A DNA stretch of 64,000 nt, taken from Streptomyces albus subsp. albus (GTDB lineage: Bacteria; Actinomycetota; Actinomycetes; Streptomycetales; Streptomycetaceae). Of the stretch, positions 42,117 to 53,061 are shown one piece after another. How positions within the stretch are numbered: the first letter of the stretch is position 1; every line of letters starts with the position of its first letter. Under the pieces are notes generated by a model, which did no database searches, was not told the origin of the DNA, and saw only the letters and a list, made by a program, of their open reading frames with translations. Position numbers and translations under genes: made by a program. Location: the NCBI RefSeq assembly GCF_000719865.1, contig NZ_JOID01000009.1, forward strand, positions 62,001-126,000, given 5' to 3'.

Positions 42117-43088
42117 TCAGCCGCTCCGCCGGTTCTCCTCCACCAGGGACCAGGCGATGCCGTCCAGGATGTCGTGTTCGCTGACGACGACCTCCGCGGC
42201 GCCGGTCCGTTCCATGATCGCGAGCAGTACCAGGGCGCCCGCGCCGATGACGTCCACCCGGCCCGGGTGCATCACCGGGATCGCGGCGCGCTCGGCGTGC
42301 GTCGAGGCCAGCAGCCGCTCCGTGACCTCCCGCACGCGCTCCACAGGGATGCGGGAGTGGTGGATGGCGGCCGGGTCGTACTCCGGCAGGCCCAGGGCGA
42401 TCGCGGCCACGGTGGTGACGGAGCCGGCCAGCCCCACCAGCGTGCGGGCCTCGCGCAGCGGGACCGTCTCGCCGGCCAGGTCGAGCGCGGCGTCGATGTC
42501 GGCCCGTATGGCCGCGATCCGCTCCCGCGAGGGCGGGTCGGCGACCGCGCCGTCCCGCACCAGATGGCGCTCGGTCATCCGGACGCAGCCGATGTCGACC
42601 GAGCGCGCGGCACGGACCCGCTCGGCACCGACGACGAACTCGGTCGAGCCGCCGCCGATGTCCACCACCAGGTACGGGGTGTCCAGGTCCCGCCGCCCGG
42701 CCAGTTCGCGGGTGGCGCCGGTGAAGGAGAACGCGGCCTCCTGGCCGCCGGTGACGACCTCCGGCTCGACGCCGAGGATGTCGCGGACCCCGCGCACGAA
42801 GTCGTCCCGGTTCTCGGCGTCGCGGGAGGCGGAGGTGGCGACGAAGCGGAGCGGCCCGGCCCCCAGGGAGCGGATGACCTCGGCGTACTCGCGGCAGGCC
42901 GCGAAGGTGCGCTCCAGGGCCTCCGGCGCCAGCCGGCCGGTGCGGTCGACGCCCTGGCCGAGCCGGACGATGGTCATCCGCCGGTCCAGGTCCGTGAGCT
43001 CACCCGTGGCCGGGTCGAGGTCGGCGACCAGCAGGCGGATGGAGTTCGTACCGCAGTCGATCGCGGCCACGCGGGTCGTGCCGGTCAT
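42117..43088 (-). CDS. ppx: Exopolyphosphatase / guanosine pentaphosphatase (Ppx/GppA)
   Basis: A 323-residue phosphatase of the actin-like ATPase superfamily. It hydrolyses polyphosphate or pppGpp. The phosphate-1 motif is AAIDCGTNSIRLLVADLD, the catalytic Glu region follows, and the phosphate-2 motif is YLVVDIGGGSTEFVVGAE. The short, single-module form without C-terminal HD domain is the usual actinobacterial one. The ATG at 43088 follows AAGGAGA and overlaps the DUF501 stop by 4 bases, so the order divIC, DUF501, ppx is an operon running leftward. Confidence 0.93.
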   Translation of the reverse strand: MTGTTRVAAIDCGTNSIRLLVADLDPATGELTDLDRRMTIVRLGQGVDRTGRLAPEALERTFAACREYAEVIRSLGAGPLRFVATSASRDAENRDDFVRGVRDILGVEPEVVTGGQEAAFSFTGATRELAGRRDLDTPYLVVDIGGGSTEFVVGAERVRAARSVDIGCVRMTERHLVRDGAVADPPSRERIAAIRADIDAALDLAGETVPLREARTLVGLAGSVTTVAAIALGLPEYDPAAIHHSRIPVERVREVTERLLASTHAERAAIPVMHPGRVDVIGAGALVLLAIMERTGAAEVVVSEHDILDGIAWSLVEENRRSG

Positions 43089-43696
43089 GCGCTCTCTCCT
43101 TCGGCTCCTTCGGCTCCTCCGGCGGCGGTCTCCGGCTCCGGCCGGCCCGGCCCCTGCTGCTCCGGGCCGGCGGCGGCCGGTCCGCCAGGGGTCACGCACG
43201 GGCCCTTGCGCCACCACTCCGGGAGCAGGGCGATGGCCTCGTCACCCAGCGGGTTGACGCCCGGGCCGGCGGCCAGCGAGTGGGCGACCAGGACGTGCAG
43301 GCACTTCACCCGGTCCGGCATGCCGCCCGCGCTGGGGAAGCCCTGGAGGATCTCGATGGCGTCACGGCGGGCGATGTAGTCCTCGTGCGCGGCGCGGTAG
43401 GCGGCGGCCAGCTCCTCGTCCTCGGCGAGCCGGGCGGTCATCTCCTTCATCACGCCCTCCGCCTCCAGGGTGCCGATCGCGGAGGCGGCGCGCGGACAGG
43501 TCAGGTAGTACAGCGTCGGGAACGGGGTGCCGTCCTCCAGCCGCGGCGCCGTCTCGACCACGTCGGGCTGCCCGCAGGGACAGCGGTGCGCGATGGCGCG
43601 CAGGCCGCGCGGCGGGCGGCCGAGCTGGTCGCGGAACGCCGCGATGTCGGCCTCGGTGGGCGCGGTGGGCTCGGTCTGGGGAGGGGGCGTGTCCAT
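43085..43696 (-). CDS. DUF501 family protein
   Basis: A 203-residue conserved actinobacterial protein of unknown biochemical role. The DUF501 core spans about residues 17-160: FRDQLGRPPRGLRAIAHRCP, CGQPDVVETAPRLEDG, FPTLYYLTCPRA and QGFPSAGGMPDRVKCLHVL. Conserved cysteines (CPCG, TCP, KCLH) could bind metal. The last 40 residues are low-complexity. The ATG at 43696 is the first good start before the domain. It sits between divIC and ppx in a conserved actinobacterial cluster and overlaps ppx by 4 bases. Confidence 0.9.
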   Translation of the reverse strand: MDTPPPQTEPTAPTEADIAAFRDQLGRPPRGLRAIAHRCPCGQPDVVETAPRLEDGTPFPTLYYLTCPRAASAIGTLEAEGVMKEMTARLAEDEELAAAYRAAHEDYIARRDAIEILQGFPSAGGMPDRVKCLHVLVAHSLAAGPGVNPLGDEAIALLPEWWRKGPCVTPGGPAAAGPEQQGPGRPEPETAAGGAEGAEGESA

Positions 43697-43865
43697 GCCT
43701 GTGCGGATCTCTTCGGTCGGTTCGGGTGGGGAAGGTTCGCCGGTGGGGCGGGGCGGAACGCGGGCGGGGACGGCCGGGGTGGCGCGGCCCGCGGCGGGGG
43801 TCCGGGCCGGGGGTCCGGGCCGGCGTCCGGTGCGGAGGAGCGGCCCGGGGCGAGCGTTTGGTGCG

Positions 43866-44387
43866 TCAGCGGCCGGAGTCCGCCCGGTCGACGTCGCTCC
43901 ACAGCTTCTCGTACCAGGGGAGGTCGCCGCCGCCGTCGTCCCGCCCGGCCCCGCCACCGGCGCCGGCCCCGCTCCGCGGCACGATGTAGCCGGTCTCGCC
44001 CGGCCGTACGTAGTGCAGCCGCTCGCGCAACTGCCGCTCGGCGTAGGCGTCGTCCTGCCAGCGGGCCTTGAGGTCGCGGAGTTCCTCGACGGCCGCGCGC
44101 GCCTCCTCGGCGCGGCGCTGCTGTTCGGCGATCTCCGACTGCTGCGAGACCCACTGCCGCATCGGGTAGGCGAGGGCGACGACCAGCGAGCACACGACCA
44201 GGGCCAGCAGCGCCGCCCGCCCCGTCAGCCGGTTGCGGCGCTGGGGCCGGGCCCGGTAGACCCGGGCGGCGGCCTGACCGCCGAGGGCCCGGAGCCTGGT
44301 CGCGGTCGAGCCCTGAGGAAACCTGGAAAAGGTGGTGGACCTCGCCCCGCCGCCGGCGGGGCCACCCCTGTCGCGGTCCGCGGCCAC
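43866..44387 (-). CDS. divIC: Septum formation initiator DivIC/FtsB
   Basis: A 173-residue bitopic division protein that works with FtsL and FtsQ at the septum. A basic cytoplasmic N-terminus (about 60 residues) precedes one membrane helix at about 65-85 (GRAALLALVVCSLVVALAY). A coiled coil follows (SQQSEIAEQQRRAEEARAAV) and then the DivIC signature YAERQLRERLHYVRPGETGY. The tail is Gly-rich. The GTG start at 44387 follows GGGGAGG. It lies between eno and the DUF501 gene, the conserved actinobacterial order. Confidence 0.92.
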   Translation of the reverse strand: MAADRDRGGPAGGGARSTTFSRFPQGSTATRLRALGGQAAARVYRARPQRRNRLTGRAALLALVVCSLVVALAYPMRQWVSQQSEIAEQQRRAEEARAAVEELRDLKARWQDDAYAERQLRERLHYVRPGETGYIVPRSGAGAGGGAGRDDGGGDLPWYEKLWSDVDRADSGR

Positions 44388-44472
44388 GCTCGCCTCCCCT
44401 GTCGTCCGATGCGTCACGTCCCCGGCCACGGTACGGGACCGGGCCGGGGACGTGGCGTACTGACGTACGGCG

Positions 44473-44498
44473 GGCGGAGGGCGGCGCCGCCCTCCGCC
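44473..44498 (-). terminator. Palindromic hairpin terminator of eno
   Basis: GGCGGAGGGCGGC and GCCGCCCTCCGCC form a 26-bp perfect palindrome, 17 bases after the eno stop codon. Confidence 0.75.
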
Positions 44499-44514
44499 GG
44501 AGCCGGAGCCGGGC

Positions 44515-45867
<1,353 letters not shown>

Positions 45868-46012
45868 CTAACGGGCCGGGCGGCCGGGGCCGGCCGACCG
45901 CCCGTCCGGCGAGACGAAAAGACATCCGAAATCCGGCATTGCGGGGGCAATCACCTCGGAAGAGGTGGCCCGAAGAGGTACCCGGGAGAGCCGTGGCGGG
46001 CGGGGACGGAAA

Positions 46013-46054
46013 GGCACCGGCCCGGCGCCGCCGGGGGCGCGCCGGGCCGGTGCC
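46013..46054 (-). terminator. Hairpin terminator of rpfA
   Basis: A perfect 16-bp stem (46013-46028 with 46039-46054) with a 10-base loop, 34 bases after the rpfA stop codon. Confidence 0.85.
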
Positions 46055-46087
46055 GTGCCGCCCGGGAGCGGGGCGGCTCGGGGGTGG

Positions 46088-46837
<750 letters not shown>

Positions 46838-46839
46838 TC

Positions 46840-47027
46840 ACCGACGCCTGCGAGGTGAGCTGTCGGGTTGGGGCTGTGAGCGGCCCTGCCGAGTGCTCCC
46901 GCACTGGGCTTCACCCCTAGCCGGCCGGCCCCGCCGGGGCGGGCCTTGCGGCGCTTACCTGGGTCCCCCGCTCCTGCCTGCGGCGCTTGCGCGGCGACTG
47001 CCCTCCGGCCACCGGCAGGACTCGGCG
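46840..47027 (-). ncRNA. ydaO/yuaA-type c-di-AMP riboswitch in the rpfA leader
   Basis: On the minus strand the conserved blocks appear in order: CGCCGAGTCCTGCCGG, then GCAGGAGCGGGGGACCCAGG, then TAGGGGTGAAGCCC, then CTCGGCAGGGCCGCTCACAG, and finally AACCCGACAGCTCACCTCGC with AGGCGTC. These are the core of the ydaO class. It ends about 15 bases before the rpfA start. In Streptomyces this riboswitch is known to control rpfA and other wall-hydrolase genes, with c-di-AMP binding stopping transcription elongation. The exact 5' end is uncertain. Confidence 0.92.
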
Positions 47028-47356
47028 TGGTGGTCGGGGGTGCCCGCTGACGGCGAGCGATAAGACGTTAAGCACATCGTCACTGACGGGACGTAACCCG
47101 ACACACCGTCACTTTTTGCCCCGGCGTGTGCCCGTGCCGCCGTTCTCGCAGGTGGCGGCCGTGGCGGCGCGCGGGGCGAGCCGGGGAACGGTTCATCCGA
47201 TGGGACGCAGGCACCGCGTGCCGCACCGGCCGTGTCTCCGGACCCGGCTGCCGGAGCGCGGCCGGGACGGCCCGGACAGCACGGTCCGGACAGTACGGCC
47301 CTGACGGCACGGCCCGCGGCCGCGGCTCGTACGCCGGGCCGGCCGCCGGGAACGGA

Positions 47357-48220
47357 TCAGATCGAGGGCCGGGCCGACCAGGTCGCGGCGTTGGCGGAGT
47401 ACGTCCAATCGCCGGACACCGAGCGGTCGTCGGCCGCCCCGCCGTAGACGGCCTCCGGCAGCACGGCGTAGGGGCCGGGCTCCGGCGCCGCGCGCTCCGC
47501 CCCGCGGTCGGCCGACGCGTCGTCACGTGTGGCGTGGCGCCCGGACGTCCGGTCCTCGTCCGCGCCCCCGGCCTCCGCCGCGGTCTCCTCCGGCGCGGGC
47601 TCGCCGCGGTGCTTGCCGCTCTTGGCCGGGGCCTTCTCGCCGCCCGTCCCGGACAGGTCCAGATCGAGGAGGCCGTCCTCGTCGGCCGCCTCCTCGTCCG
47701 ACGGCGTGGCGGAGGAGGGCTCCTCGCTCGCGGACTCCCCGGCGCCGTTGGCGCCGTCACCGGAGCCGCCGGTCTCCAGCAGGCCGCCGAGCAGACCGTC
47801 CGACTGCTCCTGCTCCTTCTCCGAGGCCGCGTCCGCCGCCTTGGTCTTCCCGGTGAGGCCCGCCTCCACCCCGCACTTCGGCCAGGCGCTCGGGCCGACG
47901 GCCTCGAGCACCTTCTCCGCGACGGCGATCTGCGCGTTGCGACTGGCCTGGTCGGCGCTGGGCGCGTAGTCCAGGCCGCCGTACTGCTCCCACGTCTGCT
48001 GGGTGAACTGCAGCCCGCCGTAGTAGCCGTTGCCCGTGTCGGCGCTCCACAGGCCGCCGCTCTCGCACTCGGCGACCTTGTCCCAGGTGCCGGCGTCGGC
48101 CGCCTGCGCGCCCGTCGCGCCGAGCAGCGGCATCGCGATCCCCGCGCCGGCCACACCCGCCGTGACGAAGAGGGCAGGAGCCTGACGGGGTTTGCGGTGT
48201 CTGCCGTTGCCGGAAAGCAT
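47357..48220 (-). CDS. rpfC: Resuscitation-promoting factor with long acidic C-terminal region (RpfC-like)
   Basis: A 287-residue secreted wall hydrolase. A signal peptide (about 1-41, ending AQA) precedes the Rpf domain at 42-120: DAGTWDKVAECESGGLWSAD with catalytic Glu, GNGYYGGLQFTQQTWEQYGG and WPKCGVEA. The rest is an acidic, Ser/Glu/Ala-rich low-complexity region with no LysM motif. Family homologues next to rpfA in S. coelicolor are called RpfC, to which I assign it by position. GAAAGGCCC precedes the ATG. Unlike rpfA it has no riboswitch in its 115-base upstream gap. Confidence 0.88.
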   Translation of the reverse strand: MLSGNGRHRKPRQAPALFVTAGVAGAGIAMPLLGATGAQAADAGTWDKVAECESGGLWSADTGNGYYGGLQFTQQTWEQYGGLDYAPSADQASRNAQIAVAEKVLEAVGPSAWPKCGVEAGLTGKTKAADAASEKEQEQSDGLLGGLLETGGSGDGANGAGESASEEPSSATPSDEEAADEDGLLDLDLSGTGGEKAPAKSGKHRGEPAPEETAAEAGGADEDRTSGRHATRDDASADRGAERAAPEPGPYAVLPEAVYGGAADDRSVSGDWTYSANAATWSARPSI

Positions 48221-48336
48221 GAAGGGCCTTTCGTCGAGGGCCTTAAGGTCGAGTCCCGCCGAAAAATAGCGGGCGGCGGAGGGGCGTCACAAGTCGATGT
48301 AGTGGAGATCACGCGAAGATCACGAATGATGCCGCG

Positions 48337-49650
48337 TCAGGTGTGGTGCGTTTCCCCGGGGTCCGATAGGGGCACGGGGGCAAACTCCACCGGCAGGGTG
48401 CGCAGACCGCGCATGATCAGTCCGCCACGCCATCGCAACTCGGCCGGATCGGCGGCGAGTCGGAGGTCGGGGAGCCTGCGCAGCAGGGTGGCCAGCGCGG
48501 TGCGCGCCTCCAACCGGGCGAGCGGCGCCCCCAGGCAGTAGTGGATGCCGTGGCCGTAACCGAGATGCGGGTTGTCGCTGCGGGAGAGGTCGAGGGTGTC
48601 CGGGGCCGTGAACCGCGCCGGGTCGCGGTCGGCGGCGGCGAGCACCACCAGCACCGGGTCCCCGGCGGCGATGCGCTGCCCGCCGATGACGGCCGGCTCA
48701 CTGGCGTAGCGCCAGGTCGCCAGCTCCACCGGGCCGTCGTAGCGCAGCAGTTCCTCCACCCCGGTGGCCAGCAGCTCCGTCTCGCCGGCGGCCAGCGAGC
48801 GCTGGAGCCGGACCCGCGGGCCCTCCTCGCGCAGCAGCGCGTACATGCCGTTGCCGATGAGGTTGACGGTGGTCTCGAAGCCGGCGAAGAGCAGGATGAA
48901 GGCCATGGCTGCGGCCTCGCCCTCGGTGAGGTGCTCGCCGTGGTCGCTCGCCCGGATCAGACCGGAGATCAGGTCCTCGCCGGGGCTGGCCACCGGGCCG
49001 AGCGCGGCGCGCTTGCGGTGGATCAGCTCGGCCAGGTAGTCGCGCATCTTCCGCACCGACCGGCCCACCCCGCCGCGCGGCGCCCGGTCGCCGCCGGGCC
49101 CGGAGTGGCGCATCATCATGCCCGCCCAGTCGCGGAAGTCGTCCTGGTCCTCGCGCGGGACGCCCAGCAGATCGCAGATCGCGTAGATGGGCAGCGGGAA
49201 CGCGAACTCGTGGATGAGATCGGCCTCCCCGCGGGCGGCGAAGCCGTCGATGAGCCGGTCGGTCAGCTCCTGGACGCGCGGCTCGAAGGCGGCCACCCGG
49301 CGCGGTGTGAACGCCTTGGAGACGAGACGGCGCAGCCGGGTGTGGTCGGGCGGGTCGATATTCAGCAGATGGGTCATCAGATCCGCGCCGCGCTCACCGG
49401 GGATGCCCGTCTTGCCCTTGGCGTGCGCCGGACCGGCGTGGTGCGCCGGGTTCTTCGAGAGCCGGGCGTCGGCGAGGGCCTGCCGGGCGTCGGCGTACCG
49501 GGTCACGAGCCAGGCCTCCACCCCGCTGGGCAGCGTGGTGCGGTGCACGGGGCTGTGCTCGCGCAGCCAGGCGTACGCCGGGTACGGATCGTCGGCGAAC
49601 TCCTTGGTGAACAGCTCGGGCGGGGACGGGGCGGCGGTCTTCTCGGGCAC
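48337..49650 (-). CDS. Cytochrome P450 (CYP107-like)
   Basis: A 437-residue heme monooxygenase. The I-helix motif is FILLFAGFETTVNLIGNGM, the K-helix ExxR is GVEELLRYDG, and the heme loop is HLGYGHGIHYCLGAPLARLE with the thiolate cysteine. The substrate is unknown. The GTG at 49650 begins VPEKTAAPSPPELFTKEF, where homology to bacterial class I P450s starts; its binding site is weak, and longer starts up to 49812 are arginine/proline-rich and unlikely. No ferredoxin gene is adjacent, so electrons must come from redox partners encoded elsewhere. Confidence 0.92.
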   Translation of the reverse strand: MPEKTAAPSPPELFTKEFADDPYPAYAWLREHSPVHRTTLPSGVEAWLVTRYADARQALADARLSKNPAHHAGPAHAKGKTGIPGERGADLMTHLLNIDPPDHTRLRRLVSKAFTPRRVAAFEPRVQELTDRLIDGFAARGEADLIHEFAFPLPIYAICDLLGVPREDQDDFRDWAGMMMRHSGPGGDRAPRGGVGRSVRKMRDYLAELIHRKRAALGPVASPGEDLISGLIRASDHGEHLTEGEAAAMAFILLFAGFETTVNLIGNGMYALLREEGPRVRLQRSLAAGETELLATGVEELLRYDGPVELATWRYASEPAVIGGQRIAAGDPVLVVLAAADRDPARFTAPDTLDLSRSDNPHLGYGHGIHYCLGAPLARLEARTALATLLRRLPDLRLAADPAELRWRGGLIMRGLRTLPVEFAPVPLSDPGETHHT

Positions 49651-49849
49651 GCCGTCGACCGTACCCGGCCGCCGGGCGGGGGCGGCCGGGCCCCCGCCCG
49701 GGGGGAACCGGGGCCGCGGACGGTGCCCTGCCGGCCCGCTCCAGTCGGGACGCCGGGCCGGTGGGCAAGGGCCTCCAGGACAAGCGGGGCCGGCGAACCG
49801 ACGCGCCGCCACCGGCCGTACCGGGTACGGCCGTACCGGGCCGCGTCCG

Positions 49850-50530
49850 TCAGCCCGGCAGGGACCCCTCCCGCTCCTCGCGGTGTTCCAGCCAGCCGGT
49901 GGTGATCAGGTACTGGCCGGCGAGGTAGCCCGCCATGATCATGAGTTCCTGGCCCGGCACCTTCCGGCCCGCTGCCTGGAGGCCGATCAGCAGGTCCGAG
50001 CCGACGAAGGCCACCGCCCCCGCGCCGACCTTGCCGCCGACCCCGAGCCCGGCCGCGCCCATCGTCATCAGCGCCAGGCTGTAGCCGGCGACCGGCAGGC
50101 GCAGCTTCTTCTCCAGCCCCGGGGAGATGACCGCGTTGGCGGCCGCCCAGGCCGCCAGGCAGCCGAGGGCCGGCAGGGGCCTTTCCCGGATCGCGCGGAA
50201 CGCGCCGAGCTCGGCGTAGCCGGCGGTGTAGCTGACCTGGGTGCCGAGGAAGGCCGCCATGCCGAGCAGGAAGGCGGGCTCGTGCTCGTCGAAGAGCAGG
50301 GCGGTGTCACCGGCGGTGGCACAGGCGAGGCCCGCGACCAGCGGTGCCGGTGCGGGCGTTTTCCCGTCGGGCCTGCGGCGCAGCGCGTGGGCCGCTAGGG
50401 CGGGCATCAGCAGGGGCTTGGCGGCGCGCTCCCAGCCGCGGGGGCCGCGCGCCACGGCTATCAGGTCGGCGGCGGCCAGCGCGCCGAAGGCGACGAGCGC
50501 GCCGCGTCCGTGGCCGTCGGGCCGCGTCAT
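49850..50530 (-). CDS. YhhN (lysoplasmalogenase-like) membrane protein
   Basis: A 226-residue membrane protein with about seven or eight hydrophobic segments. Family features are GDTALLFDEHEPAFLLGMAA and the final GSDLLIGLQAAGRK and AGYLAGQYLITTG. Some relatives hydrolyse the vinyl-ether bond of lysoplasmalogens; here that is unproven. I chose the ATG at 50530 because the conserved membrane part begins there; an ATG at 50668 adds 46 arginine-rich residues and cannot be excluded. Confidence 0.8.
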   Translation of the reverse strand: MTRPDGHGRGALVAFGALAAADLIAVARGPRGWERAAKPLLMPALAAHALRRRPDGKTPAPAPLVAGLACATAGDTALLFDEHEPAFLLGMAAFLGTQVSYTAGYAELGAFRAIRERPLPALGCLAAWAAANAVISPGLEKKLRLPVAGYSLALMTMGAAGLGVGGKVGAGAVAFVGSDLLIGLQAAGRKVPGQELMIMAGYLAGQYLITTGWLEHREEREGSLPG

Positions 50531-50759
50531 CCGGGCGGCGGCCGCCACGGTGCGCCGCAGCAGTCCGCCCCGCCGGCCGGCCGCTCGGCCGCGCTCCGCG
50601 CCGGCCGGGACTGCCGCGCCGCGGCCGGGGCGCCCACCTCGTACATCGCTCCACCCGGTGATCGTCATGCCGGGCAGTCTCGCCGCCGGTGGGCGGGGCG
50701 TCAACGGTGTCTACCGACGAGTAGGAACAGGGGTCCTCAGCGCCGGCGCCCGCGGGCCG

Positions 50760-51194
50760 TCAGCCCGTGCCGTGGCCGCTGCCGCCGCGGTCCCAGGTCG
50801 GGCGCTGCGGGGCGGGGCCGCCGACCTCGCCGGTGCCGGGAGCCTCCTCCTCGACGCCGTACGGGCCCAGCTCGTGCGGCAGGTACCGATGACCGTCCCG
50901 GGGCATTTCCGGCGAGTGGTCACGGTGCCCCTCGACCGCCTCGCCGTCGCCGAAGGCGTCCTGGTGCCCCGGCCCGTGGTCCGGTGGCGTGGTGTGGCCG
51001 TACTCCTGGCGGGTCTGCCAGGCGCCGGACCGCTCCTGCGGGCCCTTGGGGACGCCCGGTTCCCGTGCCTTCATCCTGCGGCCGAACCACACGGCCGCGA
51101 TCAGGGCCGCCACGATTGCCAGCCCGATGAACAGCGGACCGAGGCCCACCAGGAGGTCGTCCTCCACCGCGAATTCCAAGCTCAGCAGTTCCAT
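50760..51194 (-). CDS. Small single-span membrane protein (DUF6479-like)
   Basis: A 144-residue protein with one membrane helix at about residues 14-37 (VGLGPLFIGLAIVAALIAAV) followed by WFGRRMKAREPGVPKGPQER, and a long hydrophilic His/Gly/Pro-rich cytoplasmic tail. The short MELLSLEFA start and the WFGRR-x-REPG segment are typical of a Streptomyces family of unknown function. The ATG at 51194 starts the conserved part. It follows mazG on the same strand with a 28-base gap and may be co-transcribed. Confidence 0.78.
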   Translation of the reverse strand: MELLSLEFAVEDDLLVGLGPLFIGLAIVAALIAAVWFGRRMKAREPGVPKGPQERSGAWQTRQEYGHTTPPDHGPGHQDAFGDGEAVEGHRDHSPEMPRDGHRYLPHELGPYGVEEEAPGTGEVGGPAPQRPTWDRGGSGHGTG

Positions 51195-51222
51195 GGCTGC
51201 CGGGTACCCCTGCGGATGGGGA

Positions 51223-52314
51223 TCAATCGGACCGCTCGGCCGCCCGGATCGCGTCCCGGTAGGCCCGGGCCGCGGCGCGGAGCGCGGACTCCGGGTCGGT
51301 GCCGGCCGCCTCGGCCCGCAGCGCCAGGGCCAGCAGCGCCTCGCCGAACCCTTCCCCGTCACCGGCGGCGGGCGGGAGGGGCACCTCCAGCCCGGCGGTA
51401 CGGACCCGGGAGGCGAGTTTGGCTGCCAGCGCCAGCGCGGGCTGGCCCAGCGGGATGCCCTCGGTCACGGACTCGCGCCGCTTCTCGGCCGCCTTGGTCC
51501 GCAGCCAGTGCGCCTTGACGTCCTCGGGGGTCTCGGCGGCCTCGTCGCCGAAGATGTGCGGATGGCGGTGGATGAGCTTCTCCACGATCGTGCCCGCCAC
51601 GTCGTCGATGGAGAACGGCTCCTCCTCGTCCTCCTCGGCGATCCGGGCATGGAAGACGACCTGGAGCAGAACATCGCCCAGTTCCTCGCGGAGCGCCTCC
51701 CGGTCGCCCTCCTCGATGGCCTCGACCAGCTCGTACGCCTCTTCGATGCCGTACTTGACCAGGCCCTCGCTCGTCTGCCGGCTGCTCCACGGGCACTCGG
51801 CGCGGATGGTGTCCATGACCTGCACCAGGTCCAGCAGCCGGGCGCCCGGCAGGTCGTACGAGGCCGGCAGCAGCTCCAGCTCGGGCATCCGGAAGCGGCC
51901 TGAGCCGGCCAGCCGGGCCAGCCCGTCGGTCAGCCGCGGTTCGCCCTCGCCGGACGGGACGACGACGACCGTGCGGCCGCCCGCCCCGGCTCCGGCTCCG
52001 GCTTCGGTCCCGGCACCACTCGCGCCGGTGCCCGTTTCCCCGTCCCCCGTGCAGTAGGCGACCAAGTCCTCGGCGGCCGGCAGCTCCGCGCCCGCCTCCA
52101 CCGCGATGCCCGCCTCCCGCAGATACGGCAGCTGCGGATGGTCCGGGTCGGGGCAGAGCACGCGGTCGGCGCCGCGCAGGGCGCTCCAGGCGGGCCAGGA
52201 CAGCAGTCCGGGCGCCACCCGGTGGCTGGTGGTCAGCAGGACGATACGGCCGGAGGCCGCGCTCTCGGAGGGGGCCGGGGTGCCGGCCCCGGCCGCCGTG
52301 GTCGCGTCGTTCAC
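51223..52314 (-). CDS. mazG: Nucleoside triphosphate pyrophosphohydrolase MazG
   Basis: A 363-residue enzyme that hydrolyses (d)NTPs to monophosphates and limits mutagenic or damaged nucleotides. The MazG module is at about residues 170-280: ECPWSSRQTSEGLVKYGIEE, with metal-binding EEAYELVEAIEEGD and REELGDVLLQVVFHAR, then VEKLIHRHPHIFGDE. The first 160 residues look like a degenerate tetrapyrrole-methylase-like domain (IVLLTTSHRVAPGLLSWPAW), as in some Gram-positive MazG proteins, with an Ala/Gly repeat insertion near residue 110. The GTG start at 52314 precedes it directly. The neighbouring SurA-like gene is on the same strand. Confidence 0.92.
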   Translation of the reverse strand: MNDATTAAGAGTPAPSESAASGRIVLLTTSHRVAPGLLSWPAWSALRGADRVLCPDPDHPQLPYLREAGIAVEAGAELPAAEDLVAYCTGDGETGTGASGAGTEAGAGAGAGGRTVVVVPSGEGEPRLTDGLARLAGSGRFRMPELELLPASYDLPGARLLDLVQVMDTIRAECPWSSRQTSEGLVKYGIEEAYELVEAIEEGDREALREELGDVLLQVVFHARIAEEDEEEPFSIDDVAGTIVEKLIHRHPHIFGDEAAETPEDVKAHWLRTKAAEKRRESVTEGIPLGQPALALAAKLASRVRTAGLEVPLPPAAGDGEGFGEALLALALRAEAAGTDPESALRAAARAYRDAIRAAERSD

Positions 52315-52419
52315 GGAACCGAACGTAACCCACCGCCCGCACCGCCCGCCGGGCTCCCCCGCACCGCCGGGCGCCGGCCCCCGCGGGCGGGCTGCCCGGG
52401 AGCGGCGCGGGGCCCGCGC

Positions 52420-53061
52420 TCAGGACTGGCGCGCGGCCTGCTGCTCCGGCCGCAGCCAGGGCTCCTGGACGGTGTCGAGCAGCACCTGCTGGTCGTTCCA
52501 CTTGCCGAAGCGCGGGTTGACGTCGATGCCCATGCTCTGCGACGCGTTCCGCAGGGCCCCGACGACCTTTTCCTGGCCCTCGGGGGTGGTCCGGTCCGCG
52601 CCCAGGCTCTCCGCGAGCTTGTCCATGAGGACCTGGTTGCGGAGCGTGTCCTCCAGCTGGCCCGGGCCGATGGAGTACTGCTGGAGCCACATCTCGCGCA
52701 GCCGCTCCTCGCCGCCCGCGGCCTTCTCGGCCTGCTCCTTGATCCGCTGGACGTCGGCGCGGCTCGCGCTCACCCCGGCGTCCTTCGCGGCCCGCGCCAG
52801 CACCTTGTCGAAGATCATGCTGTTGAGGGTGGAACGGCTGAGCCGGCCCGTGCCCTTGATGAGCTGGTCCGCGTCCTTGGACTCGCCCTGCGCCGCCCGG
52901 ACGTCCCGCGCCTGCGCCTGGACCTGGGACACCGTGATCTTGTCCCCGTCCACCACGGCCGCGGCCCCCGGATGAGCGTCACTGCCGCACCCGGTGAGCA
53001 GCGGCGTCGCGGCGAGCAGCGCGACGGCGGTGACGGAGAGCGCGGACCTGCGGCGGTGCAT
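52420..53061 (-). CDS. SurA N-domain lipoprotein (chaperone-like)
   Basis: A 213-residue lipoprotein with lipobox LTGC at residues 22-25. The mature part is a SurA-type N-terminal fold: AAVVDGDKITVSQVQAQARD, NSMIFDKVLARAAKDAGVSA, and LEDTLRNQVLMDKLAE. No parvulin peptidyl-prolyl isomerase domain follows, so it would act as a holdase for exported proteins rather than an isomerase. The ATG at 53061 follows GGGAGG. It precedes mazG on the same strand at about 100 bases, a conserved actinobacterial pairing. Confidence 0.9.
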   Translation of the reverse strand: MHRRRSALSVTAVALLAATPLLTGCGSDAHPGAAAVVDGDKITVSQVQAQARDVRAAQGESKDADQLIKGTGRLSRSTLNSMIFDKVLARAAKDAGVSASRADVQRIKEQAEKAAGGEERLREMWLQQYSIGPGQLEDTLRNQVLMDKLAESLGADRTTPEGQEKVVGALRNASQSMGIDVNPRFGKWNDQQVLLDTVQEPWLRPEQQAARQS

